DNA of 15,880 nt from Phycisphaerales bacterium UBA2402 (GCA_002343715.1 DDSA01000145.1:576-16455); one strand, 5' to 3'. Counted from the stretch's first letter, positions 7,275-14,302 are shown. Translations and numbers: made by a program. The notes: generated by a model not told the origin, from the sequence alone.

Positions 7275-8699
7275 TCAGTGCTCGACGCGGCGGCCGAGTT
7301 TAGGTGAGACTTCGGCCAGCATCCTGGACAAGGTCGCTTTGTCCCTGGCCTCCATGTTCAGCCGCAGGAGTGGCTCGGTGTTGCTCTTGCGGACGTTGAG
7401 CCACCAGCCGTTCTTGGCGAAGCAATCGATCGTGATCCCGTCGAGTTCGTCGATGGTCGCGCCTTTCGACGGCGCGGCGAACTCTTTGCGGAGCGTCGCC
7501 AACGCCGCGTCCTTATCCTCGATCTGGAAGTTGATCTCACCGGACTGCGGGTAGCGGGCAAGGGGCTTGACAAGTTCGCTCATGTGCTTCCCGCTCCTGG
7601 CGAGAATGCTCAGGACCACGCACATCGAGATGACGCCTGAATCGGCGAAGAAGTTGTCACGGAAATAGAAATGCCCGGAGAGTTCACCCCCCACGATGCC
7701 GTTGTGCTCGGCCATCGCCTGCTTCAGAAAGACGTGCCCGACGCGGCTCCGCACGGCTTTGCCCCCGGCCTTGGTGATCTCTTCCGCGACGGCCTTGGTG
7801 CTGCGCAGGTCGTAGACGACCGCGGCGCCGGGGTGCTGCGCGAGGAAATGCTTTGCGAAGAGCGCGGTAAGGTGATCGCAACCCACGGCGTGCCCTTTTT
7901 CGTCGATGATCATGCACCGGTCGGCATCCCCGTCATAGCAGACGCCCAGGTCGGCCTTTTCCTTGACGACGGCCTCCTGCACCTGCCGCAGATTCGCGGC
8001 GACCAGCGGGTTCGGGTCATGGGCGAAGACATTTTTCGTGTTGTCGAAGTTCAGTTCGACAATGGTCAGACCGGGAACAAGTCCGAGCGATGAACCTTTC
8101 CCGAAAATCCTGGGAATCATGGTCCCCGCCATGCCGTTGCTGGCGTCGATGACGACCTTCAGTTTCTTGCCTCCGGTGTCGAGGAAACTCCGTACGTGCC
8201 GTGAATACGCGGGCCAGAGGTCGCGGGCTTCGCAGCGGCCATTGGAACGGATGAGTGTGGCCTTGTCCACCATCGCGGCGTGCTTGCGGATATCGGCCAG
8301 GCCCGTCTCCTCTCCCACCGGCTTGGCGCGGCGCTTGCTGATCTTGAAGCCGTTGTAGTGGGGCGGGTTGTGGCTCGCAGTCACCATGACGCCTCCGGCG
8401 CAATCAAGGTGATTGACCGCGAAATAGATCATCGAGGTATCGCACATGCCCAGGTCGATGACGTCGCCGCCGTGGTCATTGATCCCCTGGATAAGTTGCT
8501 TCGTGAGCGAAGGGCTGCTGGATCTCATGTCCCTGCCGACCACGATGTTGCGCATCATCGGTGTGCTTTCACCGGCATCATGGGCATCACTGAGCAGGTA
8601 CTTGCTGGACCCATAGCCGATTTGCCACGCCATGGTGTCGTTCAGCAAGTCGGGGTACGTGCCGCGAATGTCATAGGCCTTGAAGATTCTGCCAAGCAT
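7275..8699 (-). CDS. Phosphomannomutase/phosphoglucomutase (alpha-D-phosphohexomutase family)
   Basis: This 474-residue protein interconverts hexose 1- and 6-phosphates, feeding mannose- or glucose-derived sugar nucleotides for polysaccharide synthesis. It starts at ATG 8699 (MLGRIFKAYDIRGTYP), which gives the canonical family N-terminus with its YDIRG motif. The catalytic phosphoserine loop TASHNPPHYNG is at ~107-117 (S109). The Mg-binding loop DGDADR is at 256-261. The sugar-specificity loop GGELSGHFYF and the phosphate-binding loop KSNTEPLLRLN near the C-terminus are also intact. The frame is open 33 codons further to a TTG at 8798, but that stretch lies across a predicted promoter and is unlike the family. 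Substrate preference (mannose, glucose or both) cannot be settled by eye. Confidence 0.94.
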   Translation of the reverse strand: MLGRIFKAYDIRGTYPDLLNDTMAWQIGYGSSKYLLSDAHDAGESTPMMRNIVVGRDMRSSSPSLTKQLIQGINDHGGDVIDLGMCDTSMIYFAVNHLDCAGGVMVTASHNPPHYNGFKISKRRAKPVGEETGLADIRKHAAMVDKATLIRSNGRCEARDLWPAYSRHVRSFLDTGGKKLKVVIDASNGMAGTMIPRIFGKGSSLGLVPGLTIVELNFDNTKNVFAHDPNPLVAANLRQVQEAVVKEKADLGVCYDGDADRCMIIDEKGHAVGCDHLTALFAKHFLAQHPGAAVVYDLRSTKAVAEEITKAGGKAVRSRVGHVFLKQAMAEHNGIVGGELSGHFYFRDNFFADSGVISMCVVLSILARSGKHMSELVKPLARYPQSGEINFQIEDKDAALATLRKEFAAPSKGATIDELDGITIDCFAKNGWWLNVRKSNTEPLLRLNMEARDKATLSRMLAEVSPKLGRRVEH

Positions 8700-8770
8700 T
8701 TGATCGGTTTCCGATTGGATATGCGAACCGAGCAACAGGTCGGTTACTTGCAAGCCAAGCGTAGGAGCAG

Positions 8771-8798
8771 ATAATACCAAACTTGGTACGAACAACAA
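8771..8798 (-). promoter_or_regulatory. Predicted promoter of the phosphohexomutase gene with an embedded palindrome (operator candidate)
   Basis: On the minus strand TTGTTG (8798-8793) and TATTAT (8776-8771) are separated by 16 nt, placing a start near 8764, about 65 nt before the ATG at 8699. The spacer and -10 region contain a perfect inverted repeat with arms TACCAA and TTGGTA around AC (8775-8788). That is the right place and size for a repressor operator. The regulator is not identifiable from the window. Confidence 0.45.
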
Positions 8799-8850
8799 GA
8801 ACAGGAATGGTAAAATGCAATGAACCTGCTTTTGCTAAGTAATATGTTCG

Positions 8851-8889
8851 TTATATGTTAATATAATGATAGGTATAAGCGAGCATCAA
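8851..8889 (-). promoter_or_regulatory. AT-rich island with a second possible promoter and an inverted repeat
   Basis: This is the most AT-rich stretch of the window. On the minus strand TTGATG (8889-8884) and TATATT (8865-8860) are 18 nt apart, a second promoter candidate for the phosphohexomutase gene. A perfect inverted repeat with arms TTATAT and ATATAA around GTTA lies at 8851-8866. ATATGTT also occurs twice with an 11-bp period (about 8842-8859). Spacing by one helical turn is typical of protein-binding or bent DNA. Confidence 0.35.
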
Positions 8890-8898
8890 GATGATCGC
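8879..8898 (-). terminator. Weak stem-loop downstream of purD
   Basis: About 50 nt after the purD stop, the minus-strand transcript can fold GCGA-CAT against ATG-TCGC around a CTTG loop, with one mismatch inside the stem. Only a short T-containing tail (TTAT) follows, so it is at best a poor intrinsic terminator. It also overlaps the -35 of the second promoter candidate. Confidence 0.25.
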
Positions 8899-8945
8899 TT
8901 TGCCACAACTCGTGTCGATTTGCAAACACGATTCGTACTTCAAAC

Positions 8946-10253
8946 TTACAGCACAACTGCAATGTCCGTGCGATAGGTCTTACCTGCGAAAACGATCTTA
9001 TCGCACGCTTTGTATGCTGCCGCTCTGGCATCGGCCATGGTGTTTCCAAGCGCTGTCACGGATAGAACGCGTCCTCCCGCCGTGACAATTTCACCGGAGG
9101 GGAGTCGCTTTGTTCCTGAGTGAAGTACCTGAACATCGGGCGCGAACGATGCACTTTCAAGGCCTTGTATGGGGATGCCATGCTGGGGTTGGTTCGGGTA
9201 TCCCTTGCTGGCGAGGACGACGCACACCGCGGGCCGCGGATCCCAGCGCACATCAACTTCATCGAGCCGTCCAAGGCACGTTGCCAGGAGCAGTTCCATC
9301 AGGTCGGTTTGCAGTCGTGCCATGAGTGGCTGACACTCTGGATCGCCGAAGCGGGTGTTGAACTCCAGCACACGCGGCCCCGCGTGCGTGAGCATGAGGC
9401 CGGCGTAGAGCACGCCGCGGAACTCGATCTCTTCTCGGCGAAGGGCATCCACCGTGGGTACAAGAATGAGTCGTTCGATCTGCTCCATCGCCGAAGCGGA
9501 GAGAGTATTGGTGGGGCAGAATGCTCCCATGCCGCCCGTATTGGGGCCTTGGTCGCCGTCGAGCAAGCGCTTGTGATCCTGGCAGGGTGGCAGGACCAGG
9601 ATGTTCTTTCCATCCACCAGCGCGAGAACCGAAACCTCGGTGCCTTCGAGTCTCTCCTCGATCACAACCTTGCGGCCAGCCTCGCCGAACTCACGCTTCA
9701 CCATCATCCGTTCGACCGCCGCCGCGGCCTCGTCGATGGTGTCCGGCACGATGACACCTTTACCTTTCGCCAGCCCCGCGGCTTTGATCACCGGAGCGTG
9801 CTCGCGGGAACGGACATAGTTGGTCGCGGCCTCTGGATCAGTGAACGTCCGAGAGTCGGCGGTAGGCACGCTCGCCGCGCGCATGATCAGTTTGGCGAAG
9901 CCCTTGTCGGCTTCCAACTGGGCCGCTTCGCGGCCGGGGCCGAAGACCAGCGTATGGGGAGAAGCGAGTTTGTCCGTGAAGCCCTCTGCCAGCGGGTCCT
10001 CCGGGCCGATGACCACAAGGCCGATGTCCTTCTTCAGGATGAACTGCTGAAGGCGGTAGACCTCCCGGATGTTCACGGGCACGTCCACGGGCGTGCCCAG
10101 CGCCGCCAGGCCTGGGTTCTCCGGATGAGTGGTGAAGAGTTCACCTAGCCGCTGCGATTGCCGGAGTTTGACAGCCAGGGCGTGCTCCCGCCCCCCTCCT
10201 CCCATCAGAAGGACATTCAACTTCGCCGTGCCGCGGTGGGGGACATCGAGCAT
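8946..10253 (-). CDS. purD: Phosphoribosylamine-glycine ligase (GAR synthetase)
   Basis: This 435-residue protein is close to the usual ~430. It catalyses the second step of de novo purine synthesis, joining glycine to 5-phosphoribosylamine with ATP, in the cytoplasm. The Rossmann-like N-terminus VLLMGGGGREHAL is at ~14-26. The ATP-grasp part has the conserved KAAGLAKGKGVIV segment, GPNTGGMGAF at 236-245 and the metal-binding EFNTRFGDPE at 297-306. The C-terminal domain with SKGYP and GGRVLSVTALG is complete. The frame is open for another 133 codons to 10652, but the family N-terminus begins at MLDVPHRGTAKLNVLL. The extension would run antisense into the next gene, so ATG 10253 was chosen. 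It stands alone rather than in a pur operon, and Hpt in this window supplies the parallel salvage route. Confidence 0.95.
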   Translation of the reverse strand: MLDVPHRGTAKLNVLLMGGGGREHALAVKLRQSQRLGELFTTHPENPGLAALGTPVDVPVNIREVYRLQQFILKKDIGLVVIGPEDPLAEGFTDKLASPHTLVFGPGREAAQLEADKGFAKLIMRAASVPTADSRTFTDPEAATNYVRSREHAPVIKAAGLAKGKGVIVPDTIDEAAAAVERMMVKREFGEAGRKVVIEERLEGTEVSVLALVDGKNILVLPPCQDHKRLLDGDQGPNTGGMGAFCPTNTLSASAMEQIERLILVPTVDALRREEIEFRGVLYAGLMLTHAGPRVLEFNTRFGDPECQPLMARLQTDLMELLLATCLGRLDEVDVRWDPRPAVCVVLASKGYPNQPQHGIPIQGLESASFAPDVQVLHSGTKRLPSGEIVTAGGRVLSVTALGNTMADARAAAYKACDKIVFAGKTYRTDIAVVL

Positions 10254-10560
10254 GAGGGAGCGATGGTACGTTCGATGGATCACCGAGAGTGTCCGCGCAA
10301 CACAAGGCGTTTCGAAACTCAAGGATGGCTCGGCACGCAGCCGACGGTCGAATCTTATTGGATACCGGTTCATCGCCGAACAGGCGTACCGCCCTTGCAC
10401 CGATGATGTGCTTGATTGTTCGTGGTCGATCGAGTCGGTGCGGCCCGCAGTCTTAGCCACACCGTCCGGATTCCGCGCATGAAGACACAGAACCCGCACA
10501 CGTCGCCGGCCGCAGCGGCATGGCGGCAAAGACCACTGTTTCACCAGAGGACCACATCCG
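10254..10560. other. Divergent intergenic region between purD and the secreted-protein gene
   Basis: These 307 bp hold no supported gene. A weak minus-strand promoter for purD is possible: TTCGGC then TAAGAT 17 nt later, near 10349-10377. I see no purine riboswitch, no PurR-like palindrome and no clear plus-strand promoter. The purD frame continues open through this region, but the encoded residues resemble no protein. Confidence 0.4.
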
Positions 10561-11946
10561 ATGAAAACTACATACAGGCTCGTACTGATGGCGTTGTTGC
10601 CGTTTAACTTACTCGCCGCGGCCCAAGTCGTGCCTGTCGGCTCCGCGTTCACCTATCAAGGACAGTTGAGACAGGCCGGGGCACCGGCCAACGGGACGTT
10701 TGATCTGCAGTTCCGTCTCTTCACCCACCCGACTCTCGGGTTCATCGTGGGTAGCCCGGTGGTGATCGATGACGTGAGCATTGTTGATGGGTACTTCACG
10801 GTGAAGTTGGATTTCGGCGCGGCTGCATTCCCGGGCACGGGGCGCTTTGTCGAGATTGGGGTTCGCCAGGGCGCATCATTGGGCACCTTTACGCTGCTGT
10901 CGGGTCGTCAGGAACTGACGCCCGCTCCGTACGCGACGGCGTTGGCCTTGCCGTACGCCGCGAGTCATACGGCTCCGGGTCCGCTCTTCTCCATGACGCA
11001 GTCGGGCACGGGCGGTGTCATGTCGCTGACCGGATCGACGGCGGACGTGTTGAAAGTGTCCTCGACGACCGGCGATGCGGTCGAGGCGACCTCCAGCGGC
11101 GGCAACGCGATCAACGCGATCTCGTCCGGTCCGGGTGCCGCGGTGAGGGGGGCTGGCAGTGGCACTGGCTCGGGTGTCTACGGGCAGTCCACCGGCGGCG
11201 GGGCCGCGCTGTACGGGTACAACCTCGGCACCAGCGGGCACGCGGGTTTCTTCCGCACCGAAGGGAGCAACAACACCTCGGCCGCGATCAACTCGCAAAG
11301 CAACGGAACAGGCCCGGGCATCTACGCCACGAGCCGGGCGGGCCGATCGGCCTTCTTCGAGAACACCAACACCTCGGGCATCAACGGCGGCCTGCTCTCG
11401 ACGGTTGCCGGCGGGGGAATTCCGATCTGGGGGAAAACGACGGGCACGAGCGCCGCAGCGCGCTTCGACATCGACAGTTCGACGAGCACCGCGAACGCCC
11501 TTGAAGTGAACAACGCCGGCACCGGACTGACCGCCAAGTTCAACGGGGGCGATGTGCAGGTGAACGGCAATCTCTACGCTCGCACGGGCACGGTTCTGAA
11601 CCGAGCGACGCCGATTGCGTGGGGGACCTTCGAAACCTTTGGCCAAAACCCTTCCATTACGACAAGCAGCGGGAATGTCATGGTGTCGTTTGTGAACGGG
11701 TACGGTTGGCGGGTGCAGGTGGTTGGCGAAGGTGAGCCATCGAAGTGGACAGTCATCGCCACACCCAGGTACGGATCAAACCCAGCGGCCTCAAACCTTG
11801 AAATGACACTGAAAGTCGGCTCGCCGTTATCAGTGATTGGTCAATCGGGGACTGGTGCATTCTATATTTCTGAACGGTGCACCAATGGGTGCAATGAGTT
11901 TGTACCGCCGCACTGGATCAACTTCGTGGTCTACAGGGGGCAATAA
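10561..11946 (+). CDS. Secreted protein with a conserved N-terminal module and tail-fibre-like repeats, function unknown
   Basis: This protein has 461 residues. A Sec signal peptide (MKTTYRLVLMALLPFNLLAAA) has a likely cleavage after the AAA at 19-21. Residues ~28-125 form a module starting FTYQGQLRQAGAPANGTFDL and ending ELTPAPYATAL, a head found on many secreted proteins of planctomycetes and some other bacteria. From ~145 to 340 the sequence is Gly/Ser/Thr/Ala/Asn-rich and quasi-repetitive: GDAVEATSSGGNAINAISS, then GSGVYGQSTGGGAALYGYN, GPGIYATSRAGRSAFFENTN and ANALEVNNAGTGLTAKFNGG. It ends in DVQVNGNLYA, as in beta-helical tail-fibre proteins. The last ~110 residues are a compact domain with two cysteines (C440, C444). 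No PEP-CTERM, LPXTG or transmembrane anchor is present. GAGG about 10 nt before the ATG may serve as ribosome-binding site. Surface or extracellular structural role is inference. Confidence 0.85.
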   Translation: MKTTYRLVLMALLPFNLLAAAQVVPVGSAFTYQGQLRQAGAPANGTFDLQFRLFTHPTLGFIVGSPVVIDDVSIVDGYFTVKLDFGAAAFPGTGRFVEIGVRQGASLGTFTLLSGRQELTPAPYATALALPYAASHTAPGPLFSMTQSGTGGVMSLTGSTADVLKVSSTTGDAVEATSSGGNAINAISSGPGAAVRGAGSGTGSGVYGQSTGGGAALYGYNLGTSGHAGFFRTEGSNNTSAAINSQSNGTGPGIYATSRAGRSAFFENTNTSGINGGLLSTVAGGGIPIWGKTTGTSAAARFDIDSSTSTANALEVNNAGTGLTAKFNGGDVQVNGNLYARTGTVLNRATPIAWGTFETFGQNPSITTSSGNVMVSFVNGYGWRVQVVGEGEPSKWTVIATPRYGSNPAASNLEMTLKVGSPLSVIGQSGTGAFYISERCTNGCNEFVPPHWINFVVYRGQ

Positions 11947-11980
11947 GCCCGCCTGAGTAGGCCAGATACACTCGGCGGCA

Positions 11981-11994
11981 ACGACCCGGGTCGT
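11981..11994. repeat. Perfect 14-bp palindrome after the secreted-protein gene
   Basis: ACGACCCGGGTCGT is self-complementary and lies 34 bp after the stop codon at 11946. As RNA it could form a 5-bp stem with a CCGG loop, but no T-tract follows. It could aid termination or be a chance or protein-binding palindrome. Confidence 0.35.
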
Positions 11995-12033
11995 CCGGAG
12001 CGTGGCCGCTGTGTTCATTCATGGATCAGTTCG

Positions 12034-12492
12034 ATGCCCTCCGCAATCATACCTCAACACACCGTCCGCCTGCACCGCGTTATCCGTTGTCCGGCCGATC
12101 GCCTCTACCGCGCGTTTCTTGATCCGCGGGCGATGGTGAAGTGGAGCCCGCCGCACGGGTTTGTGGGCGAGGTGCAGAGCATGGACGCGAGGGTAGGCGG
12201 GGGCTACCGCATGTCGTTCACAAACTTCAACACGGGCCAGACGCACTCCTTCGGGGGCACGTATCTCGAACTGACCCCGCACAGCCGCATCTGTTACAAC
12301 GACCGTTTCGACGACCCCGGCCTGGCGGGGCAGATGCAGATCACGGTGACGCTTCGCCCCGTGGCGTGCGGCACGGAACTGGAGATTGTGCAGGAGAACG
12401 TTCCTCCCCAGATTCCAGTCGAGTTCTGCTACATGGGGTGGCAGGAGTCACTATCGATGCTCGCCGCGCTCGTGGAGCCAGAGATTCCCTGA
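12034..12492 (+). CDS. SRPBCC/AHSA1-family (START-like) domain protein
   Basis: This 152-residue protein is a single START-like domain of the AHSA1 type (activator of Hsp90 ATPase homologue 1). Matches: AFLDPRAMVKWSPP (28-40, with the characteristic Trp), VQSMDARVGGGYRMSF (48-62), GGTYLELTPHSRI (74-86) and the C-terminal GWQESLSMLAALVE (135-148). The fold forms a hydrophobic pocket; members bind or act on small lipophilic molecules or are of unknown function, so none is assigned. It lies 87 bp after the secreted-protein gene and ends 173 bp before the convergent TetR gene. AHSA1-like genes are often next to small transcription regulators, but here the TetR points towards it rather than forming an obvious operon. 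No clear Shine-Dalgarno sequence precedes the ATG. Confidence 0.88.
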   Translation: MPSAIIPQHTVRLHRVIRCPADRLYRAFLDPRAMVKWSPPHGFVGEVQSMDARVGGGYRMSFTNFNTGQTHSFGGTYLELTPHSRICYNDRFDDPGLAGQMQITVTLRPVACGTELEIVQENVPPQIPVEFCYMGWQESLSMLAALVEPEIP

Positions 12493-12523
12493 TGGAGCGA
12501 GTCAAGAGAGGTTGAACAAAGGC

Positions 12524-12600
12524 GCAGCCGGTTTGCTGCAGGTCGCGAATCTCATCTACATAGGAGGTTCGTAGAGGCAGACGGCTGGCGTCTATGACGC
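12524..12600. other. Hairpin-rich convergent gap between the SRPBCC and TetR genes
   Basis: The 12493-12665 gap has no supported gene but several short perfect stems: GCAGC/GCTGC with a 6-nt loop (12524-12539), AGACG/CGTCT around GCTGG (12579-12593), and the alternative GCGTC/GACGC around TAT (12588-12600). No T-tracts follow, so these are weak terminator candidates for the two converging genes. A TAGGAGG at about 12561-12567 looks like a ribosome-binding site but has no start codon at a suitable distance. Confidence 0.3.
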
Positions 12601-12665
12601 TGACCGACGATGCAAGATACGAACTGCGTTGCCGGAGCACAAGATTCGGGAGATGCTGTTCCTTG

Positions 12666-13313
12666 CTATGCGTCGTCACCCGCTGATCTCGAGCACGATT
12701 CGGCATGCGGGATGTGCGTGTCGATCAGATTGACAACGGCGGGCCGCACAACAGTGACGGCATCGTCACGATCGTGTACATGGCGAAGCATGAGAGTGCC
12801 TTCGAGAAGGATCGTGAACTGATCTGCAAACGTGTCGGGATCGTTCGCGCCGGCTCGTGCCGCCAGCATACGGAAGTGGTCGCGGTTCTTCCGTTTGTGT
12901 ACCACCGCGGCCCGATGGATCGGATCGCGCCGATCGGTGAACTCGGCCGCAACATTGATGAACATGCACCCGCGAAAGTCGTCGTCGTTGAACCATGTGT
13001 CCAGCACATCGAAGAACGCGAGCAACTGGGCTCGCGGCTCTTCCCCTGCTAACGTTCGGATCGCCCGGTCCCACGACTGCGTCTCCCACGCGTCGCGTGT
13101 TTCGACACACGCGAGTACAAAATCATCTTTGCCCTCGAAGTGCTTATAAAACGTTGTCTTCGTAACGCCAGCGTGCTCGATGATCTGATCCAGACCAACA
13201 GCCTGGAATCCGTGGTGGTAGAACAGTTCAAGCCCCGAAGCAATCAGTCTCTCACGTCCAGTCTGGGGTGGGGGAGGCTGACCGAATAGTTCGTTTACCG
13301 ATTTGGACCGCAT
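12666..13313 (-). CDS. TetR/AcrR-family transcriptional regulator
   Basis: This 215-residue protein is typical in length for the family. The N-terminal DNA-binding domain runs from about 18 to 65: RERLIASGLELFYHHGFQAV, then the helix-turn-helix LDQIIEHAGVTKTTFYKHF (41-59) and EGKDDFVLACVE. The C-terminal ligand-binding and dimer domain includes FRGCMFINVAAEFTD (113-127), a pattern seen in one common TetR C-terminal family. ATG 13313 was chosen because the DNA-binding domain follows directly. The frame is open to 13496, but those residues (including a false membrane-like VCMYVLLLLV) are the complement of the operator region and OsmC leader. It is transcribed divergently from the OsmC-like gene, and the palindromes at 13329-13362 begin 16 bp upstream of its start. 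It therefore probably represses both genes. The inducer is unknown. Confidence 0.92.
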   Translation of the reverse strand: MRSKSVNELFGQPPPPQTGRERLIASGLELFYHHGFQAVGLDQIIEHAGVTKTTFYKHFEGKDDFVLACVETRDAWETQSWDRAIRTLAGEEPRAQLLAFFDVLDTWFNDDDFRGCMFINVAAEFTDRRDPIHRAAVVHKRKNRDHFRMLAARAGANDPDTFADQFTILLEGTLMLRHVHDRDDAVTVVRPAVVNLIDTHIPHAESCSRSAGDDA

Positions 13314-13328
13314 GCCGTGCTCCACCGT

Positions 13329-13362
13329 CGGTGTACCTGAAGTACACCGGGGGTGTACTTCA
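13329..13362. promoter_or_regulatory. Overlapping palindromic operators for the TetR regulator
   Basis: Two perfect inverted repeats overlap. The first has arms CGGTGTAC and GTACACCG around CTGAA (13329-13349). The second has 11-bp arms TGAAGTACACC and GGTGTACTTCA around GGG (13338-13362). The half-site GGTGTAC recurs at 13331 and 13352, exactly 21 bp apart (two helical turns). The second copy is followed by TTCAAGTGC, a decayed match of the first operator's other half. This fits two TetR dimers bound on the same DNA face, as described for some members of the family. The site lies 16 bp before the tetR start and about 90 bp before the OsmC start. Confidence 0.75.
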
Positions 13363-13371
13363 AGTGCTCTG

Positions 13372-13400
13372 TTCAGATGTTCCCGGTACGTCATCATAAG
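13372..13400 (+). promoter_or_regulatory. Possible promoter of the OsmC-like gene
   Basis: TTCAGA (13372-13377) and CATAAG (13395-13400) are 17 nt apart, each matching four of six consensus bases. Transcription would start near 13407, giving a leader of about 50 nt before the ATG at 13456. The operator palindromes lie directly upstream of the -35, so a bound repressor could block polymerase. Confidence 0.35.
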
Positions 13401-13455
13401 CCCGTGCGAGCCGCTGTGGTTCGCTTCGGATGACACCAGTAGAAGGAGTACATAC

Positions 13456-14052
13456 ATGCAGACGAACACATACAACTCAGCGGCCCCGAACCCCACGACC
13501 GTGGCTCACCGCACGGTCAACGGAATCGATGTTGCCGGACTTCAGGCGTCCATCGACGAGATCAAGACCGACCCTCGCAAGGGCGAGACCACGTGGCGTG
13601 TCCACAGCAAGTGGATGGGTGGAACTCGCTCCGATCACCACGTACGGGGCTGCGACATCGGCGGTGCCTTTGTCCCACGCCCCTTCGTCATCAAGATCGA
13701 CGAGCCTTGTGAACTCGCGGGAACGAACGAGTTCGCCAATCCACAGGAGTACCTCCTCGCGGCGATCAACGCATGCATGATGGTCGGCTACTCGGCCGTC
13801 GCCGCCATCATGGGAATCAAACTAACAAAACTTGAACTTGAAACCACAGGGGATATCGATCTGCGGGGATTCCTCGGGATCTCTGAGAGCATCACGCCCG
13901 GCTATCTCAAACTCGAGCAGACAGTGCGTATCGACGGAAACGCGAGCGCCGAGAAGTTTGACCGTCTTCACGACATTGTCCGCAGGACAAGCCCCAATTT
14001 CTTCAACATCACGCGTGCGATTCCGATGAACTCGCGAATGATGGTGGGATAA
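13456..14052 (+). CDS. OsmC/Ohr-superfamily protein
   Basis: This 198-residue protein is of the OsmC superfamily, whose best-known members reduce organic hydroperoxides with a reactive cysteine pair in the cytoplasm. The core EPCELAGTNEFANPQEYLL followed by AAINACMMVGYSA is at 83-115 (C107 at the first catalytic position). The C-terminal strand region GYLKLEQTVRIDGNASAEKF precedes RRTSPNFFNITRAIPM. Classical OsmC/Ohr proteins have a second Cys before the Pro of that last segment; here it is Ser179, so a peroxidase disulfide cycle is doubtful. C66 and C85 are other cysteines. ATG 13456 is supported by a strong ribosome-binding site (AGAAGGAG, 7 nt upstream), the clearest in the window. The frame upstream to 13303 is operator DNA. 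Divergence from tetR with shared operators points to repression by TetR. Confidence 0.9.
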   Translation: MQTNTYNSAAPNPTTVAHRTVNGIDVAGLQASIDEIKTDPRKGETTWRVHSKWMGGTRSDHHVRGCDIGGAFVPRPFVIKIDEPCELAGTNEFANPQEYLLAAINACMMVGYSAVAAIMGIKLTKLELETTGDIDLRGFLGISESITPGYLKLEQTVRIDGNASAEKFDRLHDIVRRTSPNFFNITRAIPMNSRMMVG

Positions 14053-14075
14053 TCGCTCGTGCGTCAGGAGCTAGT

Positions 14076-14097
14076 GGACCCAGCTGGTTCTGACCCC
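14076..14097 (+). repeat. REP-like motif, possible remnant of a REP/RAYT-type element
   Basis: GGACC-CAGCT-GGTTC can form a five-pair hairpin (one G-U pair) and is followed directly by TGACCCC. Sequences of the type GGGGTCAGAACC, its complement, often border IS200-like REP-associated transposase genes. A similar GGATCTGACCC lies at 14476-14486, in the same orientation. No such transposase is present, so this is only a suggestive remnant. Confidence 0.3.
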
Positions 14098-14173
14098 GCA
14101 TCGGCACGCAGCACTGGGACTCATGTGAATACTTGAGGTCACGGAACTGCCCATTCAGTCCCGAATAAACAGA

Positions 14174-14302
14174 GATACTGCGCATCATTGTGTCGAACTG
14201 CCGCCCGGCATGGCGGTGTCTCTGGAATTGATAAGGACTTGTCACTCCATTCCACGCCCACTACTGCAGAACCCCGGGTCGCAAGACCCGGGGTTATCTT
14301 TT
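14174..14302 (+). ncRNA. Candidate small RNA or structured 3' UTR ending at the strong terminator
   Basis: No protein-coding frame is supported here, yet the segment ends in an excellent intrinsic terminator (14270-14302). Inside it GCCGCC (14200-14205) can pair with GGCGGT (14212-14217) around a six-base loop. GATACT (14174-14179) could be a -10, but no good -35 is visible. The alternative is that this is simply the 3' UTR of the OsmC-like gene, which ends at 14052. It does not resemble tRNA, 4.5S, 6S, tmRNA or RNase P RNA. Confidence 0.22.
14270..14302 (+). terminator. Strong rho-independent terminator
   Basis: A perfect 11-bp GC-rich stem has arms AACCCCGGGTC (14270-14280) and GACCCGGGGTT (14285-14295) around GCAA, a GNRA-type tetraloop. 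It is followed by ATCTTTT. The T-tract makes it plus-strand directed; the minus-strand side has none. It lies 217 nt beyond the OsmC stop codon, the only plus-strand gene it could terminate besides an unannotated RNA. Confidence 0.85.

Noticed and set aside
10254..10652. A 133-codon N-terminal extension of purD.
   Set aside because: The PurD family begins at the ATG at 10253. The extension overlaps the start of the secreted-protein gene on the other strand and resembles no protein.
10876..11646. A 256-codon minus-strand open frame inside the secreted-protein gene.
   Set aside because: It is very Arg/Gly/Ala-rich, the usual complement of Gly/Ser/Thr repeats, while the plus strand has a signal peptide and a recognisable module.
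12594..12686. A 30-codon ORF starting ATGACGCTGACC after a TAGGAGG sequence.
   Set aside because: The spacing from the TAGGAGG is too long, the product is Arg/Cys-rich with no resemblance to a protein, and it overlaps the TetR C-terminus on the other strand.
13314..13496. An N-terminal extension of the TetR gene containing a membrane-like VCMYVLLLLV stretch.
   Set aside because: The extension is the complement of the operator palindromes, promoter and ribosome-binding site of the OsmC gene. The TetR DNA-binding domain starts right after ATG 13313.
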